DNA of 5,251 bases, taken from Solirubrobacterales bacterium (GTDB lineage: Bacteria > Actinomycetota > Thermoleophilia > Solirubrobacterales > Solirubrobacteraceae). A model generated the notes under the pieces. That model saw only the letters and a list, made by a program, of their open reading frames with translations, was not told the DNA's origin and made no database searches. Location of the stretch: assembly GCA_026392325.1 (NCBI GenBank), contig JAPLCH010000190.1, positions 1 through 5,251 of the forward strand, written 5' to 3'. Positions 1-4,570 of this stretch are shown piece after piece (the stretch's first letter is position 1; each line of letters starts with the position of its first letter). A program made the translations under genes and the position numbers.

Positions 1-29
1 AAGTGCTCTACCAGCTGAGCTACGTCGGC
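1..29 (-). tRNA. tRNA gene, 5' part only (cut by window edge), possibly tRNA-Thr
   Basis: Read on the minus strand, this begins GCCGACG (acceptor 5' strand), then TA at positions 8-9. A canonical D arm follows: GCTC stem, loop AGCTGGTA, GAGC stem. A26 and the first bases of the anticodon stem (CTT) end it at the window edge. The anticodon and 3' half lie outside, so the identity is not provable. The GAGCACTT start of the anticodon arm resembles some bacterial tRNA-Thr(GGT) genes, which is only a guess. It is transcribed away from the ABC operon. Confidence 0.87.
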
Positions 30-33
30 ATTG

Positions 34-61
34 GTCGTGACTCTGGCGAGAGAGTCACGAC
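34..61. repeat. perfect 11-bp inverted repeat (hairpin) beside the tRNA
   Basis: Arms GTCGTGACTCT (34-44) and AGAGTCACGAC (51-61) are exact reverse complements around a 6-nt loop (GGCGAG). The hairpin ends only 4 nt from the 5' end of the minus-strand tRNA. With the candidate -10 at 70-75, a transcript would start near 62-64, so the hairpin would make up almost the whole pre-tRNA leader. No T-run flanks it on either strand, so a standard intrinsic terminator is unlikely. A protein-binding site is the alternative. Confidence 0.8.
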
Positions 62-69
62 GCAGGGGA

Positions 70-75
70 ATCGTA
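70..75 (-). promoter_or_regulatory. candidate -10 box for the tRNA gene
   Basis: On the minus strand the hexamer is TACGAT (4 of 6 matches to TATAAT, and fits TAnnnT). It would place the transcription start near 63, right at the base of the hairpin at 34-61. No convincing -35 is seen 16-18 bp upstream (GTCGGC-like sequence only), so support is weak. Confidence 0.3.
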
Positions 76-101
76 CCTGCCTGAGACCCTTGCCGACGGG
101 C

Positions 102-107
102 TAGGAT
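102..107 (+). promoter_or_regulatory. candidate -10 box for the ABC operon
   Basis: TAGGAT fits the actinobacterial TAnnnT pattern and lies upstream of the ATPase gene, predicting a start of transcription near 114. There is no good -35 at 17-18 bp. If this box is real, the GGAG at 109-112 would lie largely outside the transcript. The GTG at 123 would then have only about a 9-nt leader, which bears on the start-codon choice. Confidence 0.3.
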
Positions 108-122
108 GGGAGACTCAGCACC

Positions 123-1085
123 GTGGCTCCCCGTGGGGCGCAAAACACCCTGACCATGTCCACAACAATCGCCACACACGACCTCGCAGTTGACGTCCAT
201 GGCCTGACCAAGGTCTATGGACCAAGGCGGGCAGTTGACTCCCTTGGCTTGCAACTTCAGCGCGGTTCGGTCTGCGGTTTGGTCGGACCGAATGGTGCTG
301 GCAAGACGACCGCGATCCGCATGCTGCTGGGCCTGATCCGTCACGACGAAGGGGACGGCTCTGTTCTGGGTGCCGGACTTGATGACCACATTGCTTACCT
401 TCCCCGCGTCGGCGCACTGATCGAAGGGCCAGCTTTCACGCCGTCCTTAAGTGCCCGGAAGAACCTTCTCGTCCTTACCCGGCTCTCAGGCCTTCCGGAC
501 TCACGCGCGGATGAGGTTCTCCTTCAAGTCGGGCTCTCTGGCCGTGAGAAGGACAAGGCGAAGACCTACTCCCTCGGCATGCGTCAGCGACTGGGTATTG
601 CGGCCGCTCTGCTCACAAGCCCTGAGATGCTGGTCCTTGACGAGCCAACCAACGGGCTTGACCCCGCGGGCATTCGCGAGGTTCGCGACCTGCTTCGGTC
701 CCTTGCGGACGAGGGAGTCTCGATCCTCGTATCAAGCCATCTCCTTTCAGAGATCGAGGCAATCTGCGATCACTTGGTGCTGATTGACGAGGGCAAGGTT
801 GGTTACGCGGGAACCGTGAAGGGAATCATTGCCGACCAGCTTTCGCAGGTGGTCGCGAGGCCTGCTGACGCATCACAACTTGATGCTCTCCGCGCAGTGG
901 CCGAACGCTTCGGGCAGGTCACAGTCAATGAGGACGGAACCGTTGCGTTCGATGGTGAGCAGGACCTGGCCGCCGAGCTGAACAAGGCCGCTTTTGAAGC
1001 GGGGATCCTCTTGAGCGGGCTTGGAATCCTGAGGCCAACTCTGGAGCAGGCGTTCTTCGCAATCACAGACAAGGGTCAGGGTTGA
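123..1085 (+). CDS. ABC exporter ATP-binding protein (BcrA/lantibiotic-immunity-like)
   Basis: This is the cytoplasmic ATPase of a two-gene ABC-2 exporter. All catalytic motifs are visible in the 320-residue protein: Walker A GPNGAGKTT (55-63), signature YSLGMRQR (149-156), Walker B MLVLDEPTNGLD (169-180, catalytic E174) and the H-loop His206 in SSH. The Q-loop reads PRVGALIEGPAF (94-105), without glutamine. As far as I know, this form is typical of BcrA-type and lantibiotic-immunity ATPases. Residues after about 235 form the usual small C-terminal regulatory domain. GTG 123 has GGAG 10 nt upstream (109-112). ATG 156 lacks a Shine-Dalgarno sequence but would give a more usual N-terminus (MSTTIATHD), so the start is uncertain. 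The stop overlaps the permease start by one base, indicating translational coupling. The substrate cannot be told; antibiotic or peptide export is a family-level guess. Confidence 0.93.
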   Translation: MAPRGAQNTLTMSTTIATHDLAVDVHGLTKVYGPRRAVDSLGLQLQRGSVCGLVGPNGAGKTTAIRMLLGLIRHDEGDGSVLGAGLDDHIAYLPRVGALIEGPAFTPSLSARKNLLVLTRLSGLPDSRADEVLLQVGLSGREKDKAKTYSLGMRQRLGIAAALLTSPEMLVLDEPTNGLDPAGIREVRDLLRSLADEGVSILVSSHLLSEIEAICDHLVLIDEGKVGYAGTVKGIIADQLSQVVARPADASQLDALRAVAERFGQVTVNEDGTVAFDGEQDLAAELNKAAFEAGILLSGLGILRPTLEQAFFAITDKGQG

Positions 1086-1879
1086 TGCTCGGAATCATTC
1101 GTAGCGAATGGGTGAAGCTGCGCAGGCCCGCGTACCTGTGGGTTCCACTCGGACTGACGGTCGCGTTCACCGCCCTTGTCACTGTCCTGTCAATTCTGAA
1201 TGCGCGATCAACGCCCCGGGTGAGTGACCATGGGCCCCCTGAGAAGCTGATCAGTGACTTCACTGCTGCGCATGGCGCAGTCTCAACTGCGAGTGGGATC
1301 TACGGTCTGATCGGAATGATTGTGCTCGTGATCTTTTCAGCAGCGGTTGCGACCGAGTTCACAAACGGCACTATTCGGAACCTTCTGATCCGCGAGCCAA
1401 GGCGAGTTCGCTTGATGCTGGGGCGATGGTTGGCACTTGTGTCATGGGCAGCAGTTCCCGTACTTGTGATGGTCCTGACCGGGCTGATTTCCGGAATGAT
1501 CGCGATGAGCAGCCGCGGACTTTCAACAAGCGCCTGGTTTGAGGCGGCTGGACTGCAGCACATTGGGTCCACGATCATCTACATCTGGGTTTCCCTTGCC
1601 CTGTTTGGAACGTTTGGAGCGATCCTCGCGCTCGTCCTCAAGACCCCAGTTGCGGCAATTGGGATTGGTATCGCCTACTTCCTGATCGTCGAAAGCCTGC
1701 TCGGCGGTTTGGTCTCGGGCACCGCGGACTGGCTTCCTGGAAACATCGTCAGCTCAGTTGCTCACGGCGGAGACAACGCCCACGGATTTTGGGATGGACT
1801 GGCCCTGATTGGGGGCTATGTCGTGGTGCTTGGAGCGGCAAGCCTCGCCTGGTTCAACCGCAGCGACATCGCCAGCTGA
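1085..1879 (+). CDS. ABC-2 type transporter permease
   Basis: This is the membrane subunit partnering the ATPase immediately upstream. It is 264 residues with about six hydrophobic helices, near 17-38, 70-90, 117-141, 160-185, 187-209 and 238-257. A short cytoplasmic N-terminus, MLGIIRSEWVKLRR, is typical of ABC-2 permeases. Between helices 2 and 3 lies the conserved amphipathic segment EFTNGTIRNLL (91-101) followed by basic REPRRVR, the usual contact region for the ATPase. The C-terminus FNRSDIAS is a normal family ending, so the gene is intact. ATG 1085 shares its A with the ATPase stop (TGATG) and has AGGG-type purines upstream. A TTG at 1082 would add one residue and is less likely. No accessory sensor kinase, regulator or precursor peptide is adjacent, so the substrate is open. 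Confidence 0.92.
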   Translation: MLGIIRSEWVKLRRPAYLWVPLGLTVAFTALVTVLSILNARSTPRVSDHGPPEKLISDFTAAHGAVSTASGIYGLIGMIVLVIFSAAVATEFTNGTIRNLLIREPRRVRLMLGRWLALVSWAAVPVLVMVLTGLISGMIAMSSRGLSTSAWFEAAGLQHIGSTIIYIWVSLALFGTFGAILALVLKTPVAAIGIGIAYFLIVESLLGGLVSGTADWLPGNIVSSVAHGGDNAHGFWDGLALIGGYVVVLGAASLAWFNRSDIAS

Positions 1880-1881
1880 AC

Positions 1882-2055
1882 GCCGGTCTTCAGCGCTCGG
1901 CAGCTGCCGACCGCCTTGTTGAGCTGTCTTGGTATCGCTGGGACGATCCTGATCCGCGGTTTGGGGCGACGGGGTGCTTCAGGTCACTTGGAGTGGTCAA
2001 CTACCTCGGCGTTCCAAAGCCCGCGCTTGCAACCTTCGAGCGCTTCACAAAGTAA
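1882..2055 (+). pseudogene. 3' remnant of a glycoside-hydrolase-like gene
   Basis: One frame reads about 57 residues to the TAA at 2053-2055. The tail (SWYRWDDPDPRFG, then SLGVVNYLGVPKPALATFER) matches the style of glycoside-hydrolase C-termini, where an aromatic/Asp strand is followed by GL..xxGxPKPA..AF. No ATG/GTG/TTG start occurs between the permease stop (1879) and the conserved part. The only in-frame GTG is internal, at 1993. Upstream, the frame merely runs through the permease gene in another phase. I infer that the N-terminal bulk was lost by deletion when the ABC operon and this segment became neighbours. The family is judged from memory of the motif, not a search. A chance reading frame is the alternative. 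Confidence 0.55.
1897..1910. repeat. perfect 14-bp palindrome after the ABC operon
   Basis: TCGGCAGCTGCCGA is a perfect palindrome beginning 18 bases after the permease stop codon. As RNA it folds to a 5-bp stem with an AGCT loop, followed by CCGCCTTGTT. It might act as a weak terminator for the ABC operon or as a protein-binding site, but there is no true U-tract. It lies inside the hydrolase-like remnant. Confidence 0.35.
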
Positions 2056-2086
2056 ACCGCGTCAAGTTGTTCCGGCGTGAGGTTTC

Positions 2087-2110
2087 CTCTGAGGGGGTGG
2101 CCCCCCAGGG
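2087..2110 (-). terminator. GC-rich hairpin, possible terminator of the RHH gene
   Basis: The left arm CTCTG-A-GGGG (from about 2087) pairs with the right arm CCCC-C-CAGGG (to 2110) around a 4-nt GTGG loop, with one A/C mismatch and one wobble. It starts 8 bases past the stop of the leftward RHH gene and about 30 bases past the end of the hydrolase remnant, so it could serve either strand. There is no U-tail on either side, although high-GC actinobacterial terminators often lack one. Confidence 0.35.
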
Positions 2111-2118
2111 AAAGGGCG

Positions 2119-2325
2119 TCAGGCTGCGCGTGTCCACGGCGGGACTGAGCCGCTTTGGCGTCTGGAGACCCGTCGAAGCTCTGCCGCTACCCGTTCGGTG
2201 TCCCGATCAACGACTCCCGCAAGGAGCTGGCGAATCAGGTCGTCCCTGTCCATGTGCCGCTCTGCCGCTACCCGGTCGAGGCGGGCACAGAGGTAGTCAG
2301 GCAGTTCAAAAGTCACTTGTGTCAC
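2119..2325 (-). CDS. small ribbon-helix-helix (CopG/Arc-like) DNA-binding protein
   Basis: This 68-residue protein is probably a dimeric transcriptional regulator or antitoxin. Residues 2-9 (TQVTFELP) form the DNA-contacting beta strand. Residues 10-22 (DYLCARLDRVAAE) form helix A and residues 27-39 (RDDLIRQLLAGVV) helix B, the classic RHH order. The remaining roughly 29 residues are charged and end in a basic, Pro-containing tail; I do not recognise a toxin-binding domain there. The start is GTG at 2323-2325. The upstream GGTGAAGAA is only a poor Shine-Dalgarno sequence. No toxin-like ORF overlaps or adjoins it, so it is an orphan in this window. It is divergent from the dehydrogenase gene, with candidate overlapping promoters and short repeats across its start. 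The fold assignment is fairly sure; its target and role are inferred. Confidence 0.72.
   Translation of the reverse strand: MTQVTFELPDYLCARLDRVAAERHMDRDDLIRQLLAGVVDRDTERVAAELRRVSRRQSGSVPPWTRAA
2178..2274. repeat. 16-bp direct repeat pair inside the RHH gene
   Basis: GCTCTGCCGCTACCCG occurs exactly at 2178-2193 and at 2259-2274, 81 bp (27 codons) apart and in the same reading frame. On the coding strand both copies encode Arg-Val-Ala-Ala-Glu (residues 18-22 and 45-49). It may be the trace of an internal duplication or simple convergence. Confidence 0.6.
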
Positions 2326-2338
2326 CAGTTCTTCACCA
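2313..2338. promoter_or_regulatory. candidate RHH operator: three TCAC repeats
   Basis: TCAC(T/C) occurs at 2313 (TCACTT), 2322 (TCACCA) and 2333 (TCACCA), i.e. at steps of 9 and 11 bp on one face of the helix. The repeats straddle the RHH start codon (2323-2325) and the predicted start of its transcript near 2338. RHH proteins commonly bind short tandem repeats near their own promoter, so autoregulation is plausible but unproven. Confidence 0.35.
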
Positions 2339-2344
2339 CTTACA

Positions 2345-2373
2345 ATTTGACAGGCTCAGAATGCCGAGGGTAA
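2345..2373 (-). promoter_or_regulatory. candidate promoter of the RHH gene
   Basis: On the minus strand there is TTACCC (plus 2368-2373), a 17-bp spacer, then TCAAAT (plus 2345-2350; 4 of 6 matches to TATAAT). Transcription would begin near 2338, leaving a leader of about 13 nt before the GTG. It overlaps almost exactly the candidate promoter of the opposite strand. Confidence 0.35.
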
Positions 2374-2376
2374 GTA
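2347..2376 (+). promoter_or_regulatory. candidate promoter of the PQQ dehydrogenase gene
   Basis: A perfect TTGACA -35 (2347-2352) is followed after 18 bp by TAAGTA (2371-2376), a poor -10. Transcription would start near 2383, giving an 80-nt leader. A rival is TAACCT (2445-2450), whose predicted start falls on the GTG at 2457 (leaderless mRNA) but which lacks a -35. The two may coexist. Confidence 0.4.
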
Positions 2377-2465
2377 TTTTTCCGCAGCTCAGGTAAGGAC
2401 CGGATCCAGACCAGGCAACTGCGGTCACTACGGGGTGCCATCACTAACCTAGAAGAGTGAGGCTT

Positions 2466-4541
2466 ATGCGGAATAGACGGCTGGGTTGGCGAGCGCCGCT
2501 GATTGTCACGCTGTGTCTCGCCCCCCCGCTTGCGATGACGGCGTTCGCTCAGGCTGGAGGAACGCCGCAGACCCAGTTGGATAGCTCGATTGAAGGTCAC
2601 ACGGTGGCAAGTGGACTCAACGCACCAACGGCTGCTGCGTGGGCTCCAGACGGGCGGTTGTTTGTCGCCGAGAAGCAGGGCACGGTCCGCGTTGTGCTCC
2701 CAGGTGAGGCACCGCGAGCAAAGACGCTGATCGACATTTCGGGGCATGTGGCAACCCACCTTGACCGCGGGCTCCTCGGTATCGCAGTGGACTCCGACTT
2801 CACGCACAACGGCTACCTATATCTCCTCTACACCTATGACCCAAAGCCGACAGACACGCAGGGTGCGAAGACGGCGCGCTTGACCCGGGTAACGGTTGGG
2901 GCTGGGGCCACGCTGGCTACTGGCGAGAAGACGATTCTTGGTGTCGAGGGCAGTAAGGCCTGTCCAACTCCAGTATCAGCACTTGACTGCATGCCATCGG
3001 ACGGTTCGTCGCACAGCATTGGCACGGTCCGCTCAAGTCCAGATGGGACTCTCTGGGTTGGAATCGGTGATGGAGTCGAGCCAGGCTCTCGCTCGGCATC
3101 GATCATGCGGCCCTTGAACACCAATGTGATGAGCGGCGCAATCATGCACATTGATCGCAACGGGCATGGGCTCCGCGCGCACGGCTTCTGCCCGACCGTC
3201 ACAACGCTCACTCGCCCATGCACGAAGATCTTCGCGAAGGGCTTCCGTAACCCGTATCGCTTTACCGTTTTGCCAGGTAGCGGGACTCGAGTTGCGGTTG
3301 GTGATGTGGGCTACGACACGACCGAGGAGCTTGACTTCGCAACCTCTGGCCACTCGTACGGATGGCCATGCCGGGAGGGTGCGCACGCGCAGGCTGTCTA
3401 TTCCAGCCTCGCCGCCTGCAAGGCACTCAAGGCAGGCAGCCAGACTGACCCGGTCTACGAGTATTCCCACGCTGGTGGCGGCGCCTCGATCATGGCTGGG
3501 CCCGTACTCGGTGATGCGTGGCCGGGTGGACAGCGCGGCAAGCTTGTCGTCGGCGACTATGCGCGGGGAACGGCCGGAATTATGGACCTTGCCAACCCTT
3601 CCGCCGGGGTTGCCTCACTCGTAACCGGCCTCCAGTCAGTTGTTGACATGGAACCTGCCCCCGACGGCGGCGTGACCATGGTTGAGGTGGGATTTACCGC
3701 CAGCGGCGTCGAACCTGGCCGGGTCTGGGTGCTCAACCCCGCCGGTGGCAACCAACGCCCATGGCCAAAGCCGAAGGCCACTGTGACTGTCTCGAACGCT
3801 GTGTTTGATGCGGGCGCCGTTGACGCTGACTCGCCGGACCTGACCTACGCCTGGGACTTTGGCGACGGATCAAGCGGTACGGGAGCAACTCCGAGTCACA
3901 CCTACACAACCCCAGGCATGTATTACGCTCGGGTCACGGTCTCTGACGGGTCCAAAGCGGGCACGGATGTCGTGCCGGTTGCTGCTGGCCTTGAGTCTCC
4001 AGTGATCAATCTCAGCTCGCCACTGGACGGAGCCAAGTCAACTGACGGGGCGACGCTCAACCTCGCAGCCACAGCGACCGTTGCCGGCGTCGCGCTGCCA
4101 CCGAGTGCGATTGGCTGGACTCTGATTCTCCACCACGGGACCCACGACCATTTCCTGACTCGCTTCAACGGGAGGACCGGAAGCGTCAAGTTTCTCACCG
4201 ACCATGATGCGGGCAGTTGGTATGACCTGATTGTCAGGGCCACAACGCCCGAGGGCCAGTCGGCCTACACGCGGGTTTCGCTGCATCCGAATACGCACAA
4301 TCTCACCCTCCAATCGACAATTGCCGGGCAGCAGTTCGGTTGGACTGGCAGGCTGGTTCCTCAAGGCGTGAGGGACACCGCCGTTGGATTGAGGTCCACT
4401 CTCACCGTTCCTGCAACGGTGATGGTAGGCAGCGTCCGTTGGCGCTTCTCAAAATGGTCTGATGGGTCCCGAATCTCCACTCGCACGCTCACGATGCCCA
4501 ACCATGACCTGAGCCTCAAGGCAACCTACATTCGGGGCTGA
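2466..4541 (+). CDS. secreted PQQ-dependent sugar (glucose/sorbosone) dehydrogenase with PKD domain
   Basis: This is probably an extracytoplasmic aldose oxidoreductase using PQQ and calcium. Residues are numbered from the GTG at 2457 (ATG 2466 is residue 4). Arg-rich RNRR and a hydrophobic core (13-31) form a signal peptide with likely cleavage after AFA (31) or AQA (33); there is no lipobox. Residues about 45-430 form the six-bladed GSDH propeller, with LLGIAVDSDF (106-115), the catalytic-base equivalent His186 in SSHSIG, Arg264-Asn265 in GFRNP, GDVGYDTTEELD (282-293) and YGWPC (301-305). A PKD domain (about 445-508) carries YAWDFGDG. The rest (about 514-694) is a beta-rich extension ending in FSKWSDG and an ATY tail, as in actinobacterial homologues. 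The mature part has six cysteines in three local pairs. ATG 2466 has AGAAGAG/GAGG upstream; GTG 2457 is the alternative. No pqq genes are nearby, and the sugar substrate is unknown. Confidence 0.9.
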   Translation: MRNRRLGWRAPLIVTLCLAPPLAMTAFAQAGGTPQTQLDSSIEGHTVASGLNAPTAAAWAPDGRLFVAEKQGTVRVVLPGEAPRAKTLIDISGHVATHLDRGLLGIAVDSDFTHNGYLYLLYTYDPKPTDTQGAKTARLTRVTVGAGATLATGEKTILGVEGSKACPTPVSALDCMPSDGSSHSIGTVRSSPDGTLWVGIGDGVEPGSRSASIMRPLNTNVMSGAIMHIDRNGHGLRAHGFCPTVTTLTRPCTKIFAKGFRNPYRFTVLPGSGTRVAVGDVGYDTTEELDFATSGHSYGWPCREGAHAQAVYSSLAACKALKAGSQTDPVYEYSHAGGGASIMAGPVLGDAWPGGQRGKLVVGDYARGTAGIMDLANPSAGVASLVTGLQSVVDMEPAPDGGVTMVEVGFTASGVEPGRVWVLNPAGGNQRPWPKPKATVTVSNAVFDAGAVDADSPDLTYAWDFGDGSSGTGATPSHTYTTPGMYYARVTVSDGSKAGTDVVPVAAGLESPVINLSSPLDGAKSTDGATLNLAATATVAGVALPPSAIGWTLILHHGTHDHFLTRFNGRTGSVKFLTDHDAGSWYDLIVRATTPEGQSAYTRVSLHPNTHNLTLQSTIAGQQFGWTGRLVPQGVRDTAVGLRSTLTVPATVMVGSVRWRFSKWSDGSRISTRTLTMPNHDLSLKATYIRG

Positions 4542-4559
4542 ACAGGAGTGAGAGGCCTA

Positions 4560-4570
4560 CGCCTTAGGCG
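4560..4570. repeat. short palindrome in the convergent gene junction
   Basis: CGCCTTAGGCG is an 11-bp palindrome (arms CGCCT/AGGCG) that includes the MFS stop codon (TAA on the minus strand, 4564-4566). Only 22 bp separate the stops of the two convergent genes. No strong bidirectional terminator is visible, and this stem is too short to count as one with confidence. Confidence 0.3.

Noticed and set aside
115..417. Leftward 100-residue ORF opposite the ATPase N-terminus
   Set aside because: It is antisense to Walker A; its Arg/Ser/Gly-rich sequence has no motif.
1789..1881. Extending the hydrolase-like frame leftwards into the permease gene
   Set aside because: This part overlaps the well-supported permease in another frame and its translation (Trp/Arg/Gln-rich) has no family character.
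2514..2516. Cys20 of the dehydrogenase as a lipoprotein attachment site
   Set aside because: The preceding residues (VTL) do not give a lipobox, which needs a small residue right before Cys, and a good AFA/AQA signal peptidase I site lies further on.
2340..2807. Leftward 155-residue ORF over the dehydrogenase start
   Set aside because: It covers the real gene's signal peptide and first propeller blade on the opposite strand, and its Cys/Arg/Ser-rich composition is typical of a shadow frame.
3033..3470. Leftward 145-residue ORF inside the dehydrogenase gene
   Set aside because: It is antisense to the conserved GFRNP/YGWPC region and no domain is recognisable.
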